Shown here piece by piece: positions 45,108 to 55,156 of a stretch of DNA of 64,000 nucleotides. Location of the stretch: positions 186,001 to 250,000 of the forward strand of contig NZ_BJDI01000002.1 of assembly GCF_005405065.1 (NCBI RefSeq), given 5' to 3'. The first letter of the stretch is position 1; each line of letters starts with the position of its first letter. This DNA is from Lactiplantibacillus nangangensis (GTDB lineage: Bacteria; Bacillota; Bacilli; Lactobacillales; Lactobacillaceae). A model generated the notes under the pieces. The model saw nothing but the letters and a program-made list of their open reading frames with translations. It did no database searches and was not told the origin of the DNA. The translations under genes and the position numbers were made by a program.

Positions 45108-46145
45108 TTAGGATAAAGTTTGTTTGTATGTGACAAGTTTTGAGGAGAGTATCAACTTATCAGTCATTTGGTGTAGATCAGCAATCTTTGTAGCACCAAC
45201 TAAAGCCATCAATAAGCGAAGTTGGTATTGCCAACTATTCAGCATGGCAATCACTTCTTCATCACTGTGGTGGAGCAAGGCATGTAAGATGACCCCAGCA
45301 ACGCCAACTGCATCCGCCCCTAGCATTAAGGCTTTTAACACATCAAGTGGGTGGCGAATCCCGCCGGCAGCAAAGATTGTTAAGTCGCTCGGATGGTTTT
45401 GAACTGCCAGCAGGGATTCGACGGTTGATAAGCCAAACGTGCTGAGATAACTCATTTCTTGTAGTGGTCGACGCCGGTCTTCAATGTCGGCGAAGTTGGT
45501 CCCGCCATGGCCGCCGAGATCGATAAAGCGTACGCCAGCGGTATAAAGTTGTTGCATCGTTGGTTTGGAAATGCCGAAACCAACTTCTTTGACAATGACG
45601 GGACAAGCTAGTTGTGTCACAAGTTCAGCAATAGTCGCTAACCACTTAAAATCACGATCACCTTCAGGCATGATAATTTCTTGTACCGCATTTAAGTGGA
45701 GTTCCAATGCATCTGCGTGTAGCATCTTGATCGCGGTGTGGGCGGCGGTCAGCGAATGACCGGCCCCTAAATTACCGAAGATCAGGCCATGAGGGTCATT
45801 TTCTCGTACGGTACTAAAAGTTGGTGCAAGTGTTGGATCTTTAATGGCCACGCTTTGCGAACCAGTTGCCATGGGCAATTTGCAGGCGGCTGCGATTTTA
45901 CCGAGCCGGGCATTTAGCTTGCCAGTCTGGACTGAGCCACCGGTCATGCCTTCAATATACAATGGTGATGACCAATGCCATGGGCCAATGGTCGTGGCGG
46001 TGCTGATTTCAGCCACCGTCGTTTCCGGTAAGGCGTCGTGTCGAATCCGAACTTGGTCGAAATCACTTGGTTGATCAGCGTGAAAGTATTTTTCTGCCAA
46101 TGAAACGTGCTCGTCCTTACGATGGGATTGTTTACTCTGTGACAT
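45108..46145 (-). CDS. fni: Isopentenyl-diphosphate delta-isomerase, type 2 (FMN-dependent)
   Basis: A 345-residue FMN/NADPH-dependent isomerase that converts isopentenyl to dimethylallyl diphosphate. [38 protein letters not shown] and [15 protein letters not shown] are recognisable. It is the last gene of the minus-strand mevalonate cluster, after a hairpin that follows mvaK2. GAGGTGG lies upstream of ATG 46145. Confidence 0.94.
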   Translation of the reverse strand: MSQSKQSHRKDEHVSLAEKYFHADQPSDFDQVRIRHDALPETTVAEISTATTIGPWHWSSPLYIEGMTGGSVQTGKLNARLGKIAAACKLPMATGSQSVAIKDPTLAPTFSTVRENDPHGLIFGNLGAGHSLTAAHTAIKMLHADALELHLNAVQEIIMPEGDRDFKWLATIAELVTQLACPVIVKEVGFGISKPTMQQLYTAGVRFIDLGGHGGTNFADIEDRRRPLQEMSYLSTFGLSTVESLLAVQNHPSDLTIFAAGGIRHPLDVLKALMLGADAVGVAGVILHALLHHSDEEVIAMLNSWQYQLRLLMALVGATKIADLHQMTDKLILSSKLVTYKQTLS

Positions 46146-46171
46146 TGAGCCACCTCCATGTTATTTTTGAT

Positions 46172-46209
46172 AAAACGCGTGCGACAACAGTTGCTGTCGC
46201 ACGCGTTTT
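46172..46209 (-). terminator. Strong hairpin between mvaK2 and fni
   Basis: AAAACGCGTGCGACA pairs exactly with TGTCGCACGCGTTTT around eight bases, directly after the mvaK2 stop. On the minus strand it is followed by TTTTATC. It could partially terminate and lower fni expression relative to the upstream genes. Confidence 0.7.
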
Positions 46210-46210
46210 C

Positions 46211-47296
46211 TTATGAGATGAGATCATCAGCGACAGTATGTACATTGAGCTTTAAACGTTCAATACCTTCACTGGCCCAACTGGCTAATAGGGGTTGCGG
46301 GTTGATTGCACGATCAATAAGGACGATCCCACAATCACCGCCACCAGCACCAGAGGTTTTGGCAGCAGCACCAGCAGCTTCAGCAATTGCAATCATCTTT
46401 TTCAAAGTCGGTGTTTCAATCGTGACATGGCTGAAGCGACCGAGGCCTTGCAGTAAGGCCCGATTTTGGCGTAACTCAGTTTGAATCGTAGCGAGATCAC
46501 CCGCATGGAAGCCGGCAATCATGCGTTTCAAACAGGCTTTGCTTTCGCTCAAGAATGTTTGATATTCACCACGTTGCTTGGCCTTAACGAGCGCGACCTT
46601 ATCGACTAAATGTGACGTTGAAGCGGGAGAGCCCGTCCAACCAATCATCAATCGTAAGTCGCTAGGTGGTGTCAATAAGTCAATTTTCAAGTTTGGCCAA
46701 TCCATCGCAAGTAATTCGGTCAAAGTGGATTTTTGACGTTGGACGTGCAGCCATTCCCGGTCGAATGAATGATAAGCAATCCAGCCGCCATAGACGCTGG
46801 CGGCAATATCACCAAGTGAGCCATTGCCTTGTACGGATAGGTGGGCGATAGCAGCTAATTTGAATAGTTTATTTTTGTCCATTGGTAAGTGATAGAACTT
46901 ACAGAGGGCTTTGACCGTCGCAACGGTTACGGCTGCCGAAGAGCCCAGACCGTACTTTTTCCCGTCGGCGCTATCTAATTCACTATTGATACCGAGGTGA
47001 TAGACGCCAAGTTCACGGCCAGTTTCGTGCGCATAATTTTCAGTTAAGCTGATGGCAGAAAGGATGTAGTGAAAGGGGTTGTCCCGATTGTCGAACACCA
47101 TTTCGTCTCCTTGACGACGCCAGAAGATTGAATTTTCTTGATACTGTTTAGAAACGATACTCCCGAAGGTATCGCTTGGTGAAATCGTCGCCGTTACAAA
47201 TTGGTCCAACGCCACGATAATGGCTGGAAATCCATACTCTACAACTGCGTATTCCCCCGCAATGTAAAGTTTTCCAGGTGCTTTCACCGTAATCAT
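46211..47296 (-). CDS. mvaK2: Phosphomevalonate kinase
   Basis: A 361-residue GHMP kinase that makes mevalonate 5-diphosphate. It begins TVKAPGKLYIAGEYAVVE and has the GHMP ATP loop GLGSSAAVTVATVKAL and a late KTSGAGGGDCG. ATG 47296 is chosen: GAAAGGA lies nine bases upstream, while ATG 47314 has no ribosome binding site. Order on the minus strand is mvaK1, mvaD, mvaK2, fni. Confidence 0.94.
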   Translation of the reverse strand: MITVKAPGKLYIAGEYAVVEYGFPAIIVALDQFVTATISPSDTFGSIVSKQYQENSIFWRRQGDEMVFDNRDNPFHYILSAISLTENYAHETGRELGVYHLGINSELDSADGKKYGLGSSAAVTVATVKALCKFYHLPMDKNKLFKLAAIAHLSVQGNGSLGDIAASVYGGWIAYHSFDREWLHVQRQKSTLTELLAMDWPNLKIDLLTPPSDLRLMIGWTGSPASTSHLVDKVALVKAKQRGEYQTFLSESKACLKRMIAGFHAGDLATIQTELRQNRALLQGLGRFSHVTIETPTLKKMIAIAEAAGAAAKTSGAGGGDCGIVLIDRAINPQPLLASWASEGIERLKLNVHTVADDLIS

Positions 47297-47349
47297 GCCA
47301 TCATGTCCTTTCATGGTCGAGTCGTTTACTCGCCATCACTCTAATCTTG

Positions 47350-48336
47350 TTAGTGTAAAGTTTCAGTTATTGAGATTCCAGGTCCTGGTTGTGCCACGAT
47401 CAATTGTGAGGCAGCAAAATAGCGTTGTAGGGCCGTCTTGATCGTGCCCGTATCAGAACTGGCGCAAATGATTTTTACGTTTGGACCTGCATCCAAAGTA
47501 TAATAACAGTTTATCCCGTTGGCGCGCAAGTCTTGGACGGCTTTAATTGCGGTCAAAGTGTCCGCAGTGAAGTAGTTGAATGCTGGTTTTGCACTCAAAT
47601 TCAGGGCGTGCATCCGCATGGCATTCGTTTCTGCCAGCTCGCCAACAGCCGCTAAGTCATGCGCAGCAATTGCCTGACGCATGGCGACGAGATCTGCATT
47701 GGCGGTTTCGACCCAAGCTGGATAATATGGCGAGGTTGTGACGACGCGTTGCATCCCAGCAGTTGAACTAATGGGTTTTTTGCTTGCTTGTAAGACGACG
47801 GCAATCATCTGGATGTCCCAGTCAACGGGGTCCTGGATTGGTTCAGCGTAAGAGCTGGCGTCATCACTACCGGCGTGCCATTCCACAAAGCCACCAAAAA
47901 TGGAACGGGTGGCGGAACCGGAACCCCGGCGCGCGAGGCGACTTAGGTCGGTCAAGCTTAACTCGAGGCCAGCTGCACGACTACCTGCAGCTGCTAAAGC
48001 GGCGAAACCGGAAGCCGATGAAGCGAGTCCCGCTGAGGTGGGGACATGATTACTGGTTTTGACGATGGCGCGGGCAGTTTCACCACTGCGTTCTCGAATC
48101 AAGTCCAAGAATTTAATGATTCGTTGGGCTTTTTGAGGGGCGATGACCTTTTGATTGAAGCTGACTTGATCCGCAGTGGCATGGGGGTCAAAGGTGACGC
48201 TTGTTTCGGTGTAAAAGTGGTCCAGCGTCAGGGAGATACTGCCATTTTGTGGCAACATCAATTTGGGGTCTTTTTTGCCCCAGTATTTCACGAGCGCAAT
48301 GTTCGTGTGCGCTTTTACAGTAACGGTTTTTGACAT
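47350..48336 (-). CDS. mvaD: Diphosphomevalonate decarboxylase
   Basis: A 328-residue GHMP-fold enzyme that gives isopentenyl diphosphate. AHTNIALVKYWGKKD near the start, PTSAGLASSASGFAALA and RRGSGSATRSIFGGFVEW are diagnostic. Its ribosome binding site GGAGG overlaps the end of mvaK1, so translation of the two is linked. Confidence 0.96.
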   Translation of the reverse strand: MSKTVTVKAHTNIALVKYWGKKDPKLMLPQNGSISLTLDHFYTETSVTFDPHATADQVSFNQKVIAPQKAQRIIKFLDLIRERSGETARAIVKTSNHVPTSAGLASSASGFAALAAAGSRAAGLELSLTDLSRLARRGSGSATRSIFGGFVEWHAGSDDASSYAEPIQDPVDWDIQMIAVVLQASKKPISSTAGMQRVVTTSPYYPAWVETANADLVAMRQAIAAHDLAAVGELAETNAMRMHALNLSAKPAFNYFTADTLTAIKAVQDLRANGINCYYTLDAGPNVKIICASSDTGTIKTALQRYFAASQLIVAQPGPGISITETLH

Positions 48337-48348
48337 GGCTCCTCCAAA

Positions 48349-49287
48349 TTAATCAGTTGGTAATAGTGGCTCGACCCAAGTGGCAGTAGCGCCCGCGGCC
48401 GATAACTTTTGTGATAAGGTGTTGGCGATAGATTCTTCCGGCGCGACGGCAATCATGCAACCGCCTTGACCACTCCCTGTCAGCTTCGCTGCAATGGCCC
48501 CATTTTGGCGGGCGACTGCCAAGAGTTGTTCTAAGGCGGGGTGACTGACACCCAAGGAACGTAAATCGTCCTGAGCGTGATTTAAAGCGGTCGCTAGATT
48601 GGTCAAATCACCATTGGCCAAAGCTGAGCGCGTTTGTCGTGTGAGCCGACCCAAGTCGTCAATGCGAGTCTGAATCGTTTCGCCTTCGACCATCAAGAGG
48701 TTACGGACCGTGGCCACAGCGACCTTGGTCTGACTCTTAATGCCGGTATCCGCAATGACGAGGTAACCAGGTGATTTGACTGGAATCGTATAATTTTCAC
48801 GGCCTTTGATGAACCAGACCGGTGCTTTGGCACTAGCTGTGGCAACATCTAAGCCACTAGGTTGACCGTGAGTATAACTTTCTGCGATGTTCGCCGTCTT
48901 CAACAAGACTTCGTGTGTCAAAGGTTGCTCAAAAAAGTCATAAAAAGCCCGCGTGACGGCCACTGCGGCCGCAGCGGAAGAACCCATCCCACGTTCTGAA
49001 GGAATATCACTCGTAATGTGAATATCAAAGCCTTGATCTGGAGCGTTAAAGCGGGCTAATAACGTCTTAATGAGGGCTTGAATCCCACCTAAGTTAGCGC
49101 TCATGGTATTAAAATCACCATTAAAGTAACGGCTCTTAACGGTTTGGGCGGTCGTTTGTTGATGGATCACGGCCTGCATTTGAATCGTTGAAATTGGGAG
49201 TGCAATTGCGGGTTGTCCATAAACCACGCCATGCTCGCCAATTAGAATAATTTTGGCATGACTAGTGCCGGTAGCTAGATTTTTCAA
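48349..49287 (-). CDS. mvaK1: Mevalonate kinase
   Basis: A GHMP kinase of about 312 residues that phosphorylates mevalonate. Segments ILIGEHGVVYGQPAIALP, ERGMGSSAAAAVAVTRAF and a late KLTGSGQGGCM are typical. The frame is open to 49407, but TTG 49287 is chosen: AGAAAGG lies about 11 bases upstream and the protein then has the usual N-terminus. First gene of the cluster. Confidence 0.93.
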   Translation of the reverse strand: MKNLATGTSHAKIILIGEHGVVYGQPAIALPISTIQMQAVIHQQTTAQTVKSRYFNGDFNTMSANLGGIQALIKTLLARFNAPDQGFDIHITSDIPSERGMGSSAAAAVAVTRAFYDFFEQPLTHEVLLKTANIAESYTHGQPSGLDVATASAKAPVWFIKGRENYTIPVKSPGYLVIADTGIKSQTKVAVATVRNLLMVEGETIQTRIDDLGRLTRQTRSALANGDLTNLATALNHAQDDLRSLGVSHPALEQLLAVARQNGAIAAKLTGSGQGGCMIAVAPEESIANTLSQKLSAAGATATWVEPLLPTD

Positions 49288-49739
49288 TCGTGTCGCTGCC
49301 TTTCTAAATGGATTAATAATAGGATAATAATACCGTATTATGCTGGTTTTGACCATGCTTGGACGTATGACGGCGACTAATTGGTGAAACCTTAAGCAAA
49401 AGGCCACAAATTAATTTGGAAATCAAGCCGGTTATCGAGTGGCTTTTTTAAGTGAAAGTCAGTAGGCAAGGGGTGTCTGCTGTGCTAAAATTAGAAAATA
49501 ATAAAAGATTCGTGATGATTTCATGAAATGACGTTAGTCTGTGGTTGATTAGCGATTTCATGAGAGCAGCGCTATGACTAAAACCGTGTGAGTTAACTGT
49601 CGCTTTCGGGCAGCATGCGACCGGACGTTAATGTGGTGATGGCTATGCTATAATTTAAGGCGAAACATAAAAATGACAGTTGTAGGCTGGACCTATGACT
49701 GTTGGTTTAAATCTTAATCACTGATTTGGGGCAATAACC
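49288..49739. other. Intergenic region between divergent mvaK1 and dinG
   Basis: No gene seen in 450 bases. GATTTCATGA occurs twice (49517-49526, 49554-49563), the first within a TTTCATGAAA palindrome. A weak plus-strand hairpin lies at about 49399-49448 (AAGGCCAC/GTGGCTTT). An extended -10 box TGCTATAAT ends near 49654, and a leader hairpin (ACAGT/ACTGT with TAGG/CCTA) lies at 49676-49704, both before dinG. Confidence 0.5.
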
Positions 49740-52541
49740 ATGAAACCAAACACGACCTATGCCGTTGTGGATATTGAAACCACCGGTACTAGTGTTAAGG
49801 ATGGCGATCGCATCATCCAGATTGGCTGTGCGTTCGTTAAAAATAATAAAGTCATTAATACATTTGCAGCGGATGTAAATCCGTTAACGACGGTGCCACC
49901 AGTTATTGAAAATTTGACTGGCATCAGTAATGCCCGGGTTCGCAAAGCGCCGCCATTTGACGATTTGGCTGGAACCATCTATAGCTTATTACAAGGAACC
50001 GTATTTGTGGCGCATAACGTCAATTTTGACTTGCCGTTTATTAATGCGGAACTGCAGCGTGTCGGCTATCCAGAATTGCCGATTCAAGCGGTAGATACTG
50101 TTTCTTTGAGTCAAATACTATTACCGACCGCGCCGAGCTTTCGGTTGCGCGATCTAAGCAGTCTTTTGAACATTGAACACGACCATCCCCATGCAGCGGA
50201 TAGTGATGCAGTCGCGACAGCTCATCTGTTTATTTTCTTACAGAAACGACTCGCCAATTTACCGTTGATCACGTTACAACAGATGGTCCAGTTAACACCC
50301 GAGTTACCCCGTGAAACGGCGGAGCTATTTGCGTACGCGCTACAACAGGGTAAAAAACACCCTGGTCGGCTACCAAAAGACTTAATGATTCGCAACGGCT
50401 TAGCGCTCCGCAAAAAGTCGTTACCACAACAAGCGGCTGGTCGGCAAAAACGGCGTTATCCGGTGACTAAAGCCCAAAAGATGCAGCTGTTTGGGAAAGA
50501 TCTAACTTATCGTCCACAACAAGCTCGGATGATGAATCAGATTCATCGCCATTATACCCAAGCAGAGACGGCGACTGAGCCGTTGATGATTGAAGCCCCA
50601 ACCGGAACGGGTAAAACGCTAGGCTATCTGTTGCCATTGGCTTACCTCGCACAGTCTGGTCGGCAGGTTATCGTTAGCACGGCGACAACGGTCTTGCAGG
50701 CCCAGTTGCTGGATCAGGGTGTTCAATTGTTGAACAATTTATTACCAGAACCAGTCACGGCAGTGGTGATCAAAGGCAACCAACATTATGTTGATCTGGA
50801 TCGTTTTGCACGCGGCTTGGCGTTACATGAGCATTCCAAGCAGACCCAGTTATTGAAATTGCGCGTTCTAGTTTGGTTGACCACGACGACTAGTGGCGAT
50901 TTAGACGAATTACATTTAACGACCTATCAAGCGCCATATTTCACGGAAATTTCCCATCATGGGGTGGCTTCGTTAAAAGCGGATGATCCGTTCTTTAAAG
51001 ATGACTTCTTGCGTTTTCGTGATCAATTGACCGCCCAAGCGACGTTTATTATTACGAACCATGCTTATTTAATGCGACACGTCGCGCAACTTGGTAGTCG
51101 GCAACAGCGACCGCTTTTAGTTTTAGATGAGGCGCAACATTTGGCTGATGGCGTCCTACATGAGTCTCGGCAACGCTTCGATTTCAATTACTATATGGCG
51201 GCTTGCCATAGCTTGACGAGCCGTATCGATCAGGAACACGGGCTGAATTTGCGAGCACTCTTTGCGGAACAACCGCAGTCGGATTATCGTTTGAAGTTGT
51301 TAGACAACTCATTGAACGATACCGACTTACACTTGCAACAATTACAAGCGGCGTTGGCCCGAACCTTTGTCCCGCATCAAAAAGGTGGCAGTCAACCGGT
51401 CGAAATTGCGATCACAACGGAACAGATCACGACCTTCTTTGCTGAAAACAATGCGTTGGTCCGTCAATTACAGACAGCCATCGAAAATTGTTTCTTGCAG
51501 TTCCAGCAATTAAACGAGCAGTATCAACACGATCAAGCCGAGATTTTGCCACCGGAACAACATGTTTTGGACGATTTCTTTAATCGGATGCAGAGTTTAC
51601 GTCAGGCTTATGATCTGTTACGAGTCTGGTTGATTCCAGCAACCCGTGAACAGCGGGTCTTCTGGATCAGTTTGAATCAGTGGCATGACCGCGGGAGTCT
51701 CGTTCTTGCAGGCAGTTTGATCGATACTAAGGGGTATTTCAAGTCGCAATTGTATCCTTATTTCAGCGCACCGTTATTTACGGGAGCAACGTTGTTTGCA
51801 ACCGGCAAATCGCAGTATGTTTATGAACAATTGGATTTGGATCCACAGGCCACCGTTCATCATCGGTTATCCACGCCATTTGATTTGGAAAAACAAGCAC
51901 GGTTGCTGATTGTGACGGATGCCACTGCTGCGGAAGCACCTAGTGGTAAACAACGCGTGGCTTATTTAACGCATGCCATTCACGAGATTGTGACGGCAGC
52001 ACCTAAACAGACTTTGATCCTATTCAATTCGTTGAACATGATTGAAGCGGTCTTTTACAGTTTGCATCAAACGGGACTCAGCTCGGATCGCGAAATACTC
52101 GCTCAAGGGGTCAATGGGAGTCGTGAAAAATTGTTGCGGCGCTTCATGCAGGGTGATAATGCCATTTTGTTAGGGGCAGCTAGTTTTTGGGAAGGGATTG
52201 ATTTGCCCCAAGAACAACTGGAACTCTTGATCGTCACCCAATTACCATTTGAGTCGCCAGATCAAACGACCACCAAAGCCCGCTACCAACAATTACGGCA
52301 AGCTAAGGTCAATCCATTTTATAATGAAGCTTTACCAAAGGCGGCCTTGAAATTACGGCAAGGTATCGGGCGCTTGATTCGCACGGATCAAGATACCGGT
52401 GCCGCAGTGATCTTGGATGACCGGCTGGTGACTAAACGGTATGGGCAAACGATTTTAAAGGCGTTGCCTAAGTCGATGCCACCGATTGATGGTTCGGTCG
52501 CTGAAATAACCGCTGAATTACAAAAGTTTTTCCAAAAGTAG
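49740..52541 (+). CDS. dinG: DinG-family helicase with N-terminal DEDDh exonuclease domain
   Basis: A 933-residue protein. Residues about 1-170 form a DnaQ-like 3'-5' exonuclease (AVVDIETTGTS, FVAHNVNFDL and HPHAADSDAVATAH). The helicase has Walker A EAPTGTGKT at about 284, a DEAQ box (LVLDEAQHLAD) at about 462 and RQGIGRLIRT near the end. The iron-sulphur Cys cluster of enterobacterial DinG is not visible, as is usual for Firmicute forms, which act mainly as nucleases. ypmB-like and aspB genes follow. Confidence 0.94.
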   Translation: MKPNTTYAVVDIETTGTSVKDGDRIIQIGCAFVKNNKVINTFAADVNPLTTVPPVIENLTGISNARVRKAPPFDDLAGTIYSLLQGTVFVAHNVNFDLPFINAELQRVGYPELPIQAVDTVSLSQILLPTAPSFRLRDLSSLLNIEHDHPHAADSDAVATAHLFIFLQKRLANLPLITLQQMVQLTPELPRETAELFAYALQQGKKHPGRLPKDLMIRNGLALRKKSLPQQAAGRQKRRYPVTKAQKMQLFGKDLTYRPQQARMMNQIHRHYTQAETATEPLMIEAPTGTGKTLGYLLPLAYLAQSGRQVIVSTATTVLQAQLLDQGVQLLNNLLPEPVTAVVIKGNQHYVDLDRFARGLALHEHSKQTQLLKLRVLVWLTTTTSGDLDELHLTTYQAPYFTEISHHGVASLKADDPFFKDDFLRFRDQLTAQATFIITNHAYLMRHVAQLGSRQQRPLLVLDEAQHLADGVLHESRQRFDFNYYMAACHSLTSRIDQEHGLNLRALFAEQPQSDYRLKLLDNSLNDTDLHLQQLQAALARTFVPHQKGGSQPVEIAITTEQITTFFAENNALVRQLQTAIENCFLQFQQLNEQYQHDQAEILPPEQHVLDDFFNRMQSLRQAYDLLRVWLIPATREQRVFWISLNQWHDRGSLVLAGSLIDTKGYFKSQLYPYFSAPLFTGATLFATGKSQYVYEQLDLDPQATVHHRLSTPFDLEKQARLLIVTDATAAEAPSGKQRVAYLTHAIHEIVTAAPKQTLILFNSLNMIEAVFYSLHQTGLSSDREILAQGVNGSREKLLRRFMQGDNAILLGAASFWEGIDLPQEQLELLIVTQLPFESPDQTTTKARYQQLRQAKVNPFYNEALPKAALKLRQGIGRLIRTDQDTGAAVILDDRLVTKRYGQTILKALPKSMPPIDGSVAEITAELQKFFQK

Positions 52542-52615
52542 CCCAGAAAGCGTTCCGGGTCGAATGGAATTTGCTATAATGGGGCTATTGTTTTTTTGAA
52601 AGGATTGGGAAAAAT

Positions 52616-53116
52616 ATGAGAGTGCAACGCAAACGACGTCCAGAACGCCTGATCATGATTATTCTGTTAGTGATTTTGGCCTTGATCGTCGCTGCTTATG
52701 GAACTTTGTGGGCCGCCCAGCGACCGATGCACCATGCGCAGAAGACTGCTTATAGCTTGGCCACCAGTAAAGCTAAATTAAAAACGACCACGGCATTTTC
52801 CCAATATAACGGGACTGAAAGTTACTACGTTGTGACCGGAACTTCCAGCAAAAATGTCCCAGTGTATGCGTTGATCAATACCAATAAATCGCACAAAACG
52901 ACGATTGTTAAACAGTCAGCTGGTATTTCGCGGACTAAAGCTTTGAAAAAAGTTTGGGCGAAACGTCATCCTAGCAAAGTAATTAAGGCCACACTGGGTA
53001 AAGCAAACGGTGAAGTTGTCTGGGAAATCACGTATTTAAATCAAAAAAAGGCGCTCTGTTATGAAGTTTTACAGTACAGTAACGGGAGCCAATTAAAATC
53101 AATTATCAATATCTAA
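52616..53116 (+). CDS. YpmB-like membrane-anchored protein (DUF5590/PepSY)
   Basis: A 166-residue protein with one N-terminal helix (about 13-33) and an external part that carries a PepSY-like half (VWEITYLNQKKALCYEVLQY). It sits between dinG and aspB exactly as ypmB does in Bacillus. The function is unknown. GAAAGGATTGGG is upstream of the ATG. Confidence 0.8.
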   Translation: MRVQRKRRPERLIMIILLVILALIVAAYGTLWAAQRPMHHAQKTAYSLATSKAKLKTTTAFSQYNGTESYYVVTGTSSKNVPVYALINTNKSHKTTIVKQSAGISRTKALKKVWAKRHPSKVIKATLGKANGEVVWEITYLNQKKALCYEVLQYSNGSQLKSIINI

Positions 53117-53139
53117 CTTGCAAAGGAGCTCGGTCATCT

Positions 53140-54348
53140 ATGGAATTATCGCGTAAAGTTATGCAAATTCAGCCATCTGCGACGTTAAAGATTAGCGCGC
53201 AGGCTAAACAAATGATTGCTGACGGGGTCGATGTCATTAATTTGGGCATCGGGGAACCAGATTATCAAACGCCTGACAATATCAAGCAAGCGGCCATCGA
53301 TAGTATTCAAAATGGTCAAGCTAGTTTCTACACACCAGCAACGGGGCTACCAGCATTAAAGCAAGCCATTAGCCAACGGATCGAAGCTGATCATGGTTAT
53401 CATTTTGATCCTAGTCAGATTGTTGTGACCGATGGGGCGAAGATGGCGCTATTTACGCTATTCCAAGTCATTTTGAATCCAGACGACGAAGTTTTGTTGC
53501 CCGTCCCTTATTGGGTCAGTTATTCGGAACAAGTGAAGTTAGCTGGTGGGGTCCCCGTGGAAGTCGGGACTGATCGCCAGTTACGATTTACGGTTGCGGA
53601 TTTGGAAGCACAACGGACACCTAAGACGAAAGCCCTTGTGTTAAATTCACCACAAAATCCATCCGGACTGGTCTTCAGTCGCGCCGAATTAACCGCCATC
53701 GTCAACTGGGCAGTTCAACACTATATTTTGATCGTCGCGGATGAAATTTATGAAAAGCTCTTGTATAATGGCAATCACTTCACCTCGGTCTTAGAGTTGG
53801 GTGAAGCTAACATGGACCACGTCATCTTGATCAATGGGGTCTCAAAAGCTTATTCTATGACTGGTTGGCGCATTGGTTACGCCGCGGGTCCTAAGGCAAT
53901 TATGGCTAAGATGGGTATCGTATTGGGACATGCAGCTAGCAATCCAGCAGCGGTCTCACAATATGCGGCTATTGAAGCGTTTAGCGGTGACCAGTGTTCG
54001 GTAGAAACGATGCGGCAAGGATTTGAGCAACGGTTAAACGAGCTCTATCCATTGATTGAAGCATTACCAGGCTTTAAATTACCAGGCGGCAAGCCAGCCG
54101 GAGCTTTCTATCTATTCCCTGATGTGACTGAAACGTTACGTTTGACCGGGTATGCGGATGCACCAAGCTTCGTCACAGCTGTTCTGAGTGAGGCACACGT
54201 CGGCTTAGTTCCTGGAGAAGCCTTTGGGTTGCCTGGTCATATTCGGTTGAGCTATGCGACTGATATGGCATCATTACGGACAGCTTATCAACGGCTTAAG
54301 ACGTTTATTGATGAAAAAATGGCCCAACAGCCAGCAGCAGAATTGTAA
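53140..54348 (+). CDS. aspB: Pyridoxal phosphate-dependent aspartate aminotransferase
   Basis: A 402-residue class I aminotransferase (subgroup I-gamma). The PLP lysine is in GVSKAYSMTGWRIGY; NLGIGEPDYQTP, LNSPQNPSG and the C-terminal RLSYATD are all present. AAAGGAG precedes ATG 53140. In Bacillus asnS follows aspB; here a hairpin and dnaD follow instead. Confidence 0.94.
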   Translation: MELSRKVMQIQPSATLKISAQAKQMIADGVDVINLGIGEPDYQTPDNIKQAAIDSIQNGQASFYTPATGLPALKQAISQRIEADHGYHFDPSQIVVTDGAKMALFTLFQVILNPDDEVLLPVPYWVSYSEQVKLAGGVPVEVGTDRQLRFTVADLEAQRTPKTKALVLNSPQNPSGLVFSRAELTAIVNWAVQHYILIVADEIYEKLLYNGNHFTSVLELGEANMDHVILINGVSKAYSMTGWRIGYAAGPKAIMAKMGIVLGHAASNPAAVSQYAAIEAFSGDQCSVETMRQGFEQRLNELYPLIEALPGFKLPGGKPAGAFYLFPDVTETLRLTGYADAPSFVTAVLSEAHVGLVPGEAFGLPGHIRLSYATDMASLRTAYQRLKTFIDEKMAQQPAAEL

Positions 54349-54360
54349 TTATCGGTTTAA

Positions 54361-54397
54361 TACTCAAGGGAGTGTGTCCAAGTGGCGCACTCCCTTG
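54361..54397 (+). other. Hairpin between aspB and dnaD without a T tract
   Basis: TCAAGGGAGTG pairs with CACTCCCTTGA around TGTCCAAGTGGCG. Because no T run follows, it may be an mRNA stability or attenuator element. It lies where asnS is found in Bacillus. Confidence 0.6.
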
Positions 54398-54419
54398 ATG
54401 GTTAGAATTGGAGACGAGT

Positions 54420-55151
54420 ATGGATCAATTAACACAAGCCATCATTAATGGTGGGCAGACGACCATTGCCAACGTATTATTGCAACATTATCGCGAGATT
54501 GGGTTGACTAACGCGGAATTATTGGTTTATTTACAATTTAAACGATTGATGGATCAAGGTGAGGCCTTTCCAGACGCCAATCAAGTGGCTGAAAGCTTAG
54601 GTGAAACGAGTAATACGGTCTTTCAACATTTACATGAAATGCTCGCAAAGAAGCTCTTAACGATCGAATCAATTACGGCCGCTGATCAGAAAATTCATGA
54701 TCGTTATAACTTCGATGGTCTCTATGAGAAATTGGCGTTAGCGCTCAAAAAGCAGCCGAGTGAAGTTACTGATACTGCCACAGCGAGTGGTGAAAACAAA
54801 CGGCAAAAGGTCTTCAAGTCTATTGAGACTGAGTTCGGTCGGGCACTCTCACCAATGGAAATGGAGAGTATTAGTAAATGGTTTGATGAAGATCACTACG
54901 ATCCAGAAATCATTGAATTAGCGTTACGCGAGGCTGTGTTACGACAAGTTTATAATTTAACTTATATGGACCGGATTTTATTGAACTGGCACAAGCGCAA
55001 TTTGACCACTGCCGCGCAGGTTGAGGCAGATAAGCAACGTGGTATTGAGAACCGTTTGAATTCGGCACCCAAGCCACAACGTCAAACCGGTGGGAAGGCT
55101 TGGCCAAACATTCCATTATTCAAATTGGGTGAAGATCCCGATAAACAGTAA
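54420..55151 (+). CDS. dnaD: Replication initiation protein DnaD
   Basis: A 243-residue primosomal protein. The N-terminal winged-helix part (NAELLVYLQFKRLMDQ) and a C-terminal DnaD/DnaB-II domain (FGRALSPMEMESISKWF and NLTYMDRILLNW) are recognisable. ATG 54420 follows GGAGACGAG. The stop codon lies inside the 15-base direct repeat that bounds repeat copy C. nth, often the next gene in Bacillus, is missing here. Confidence 0.93.
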   Translation: MDQLTQAIINGGQTTIANVLLQHYREIGLTNAELLVYLQFKRLMDQGEAFPDANQVAESLGETSNTVFQHLHEMLAKKLLTIESITAADQKIHDRYNFDGLYEKLALALKKQPSEVTDTATASGENKRQKVFKSIETEFGRALSPMEMESISKWFDEDHYDPEIIELALREAVLRQVYNLTYMDRILLNWHKRNLTTAAQVEADKQRGIENRLNSAPKPQRQTGGKAWPNIPLFKLGEDPDKQ

Positions 55152-55156
55152 TTGAA
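55142..55156 (+). repeat. Left 15-base direct repeat flanking copy C
   Basis: TAAACAGTAATTGAA occurs here and again at 55483-55497. This copy includes the last codons and stop of dnaD. The pair brackets repeat copy C in the manner of a target-site duplication. Confidence 0.75.

Noticed and set aside
49595-49635. Short similarity of the dinG upstream region (TGTCGCTTTCGG, CATGCGACCGG) to the 5' part of the dispersed repeat
   Set aside because: Only about 25-30 bases match, the closing stem is absent and the rest shows no similarity; at best a decayed remnant.
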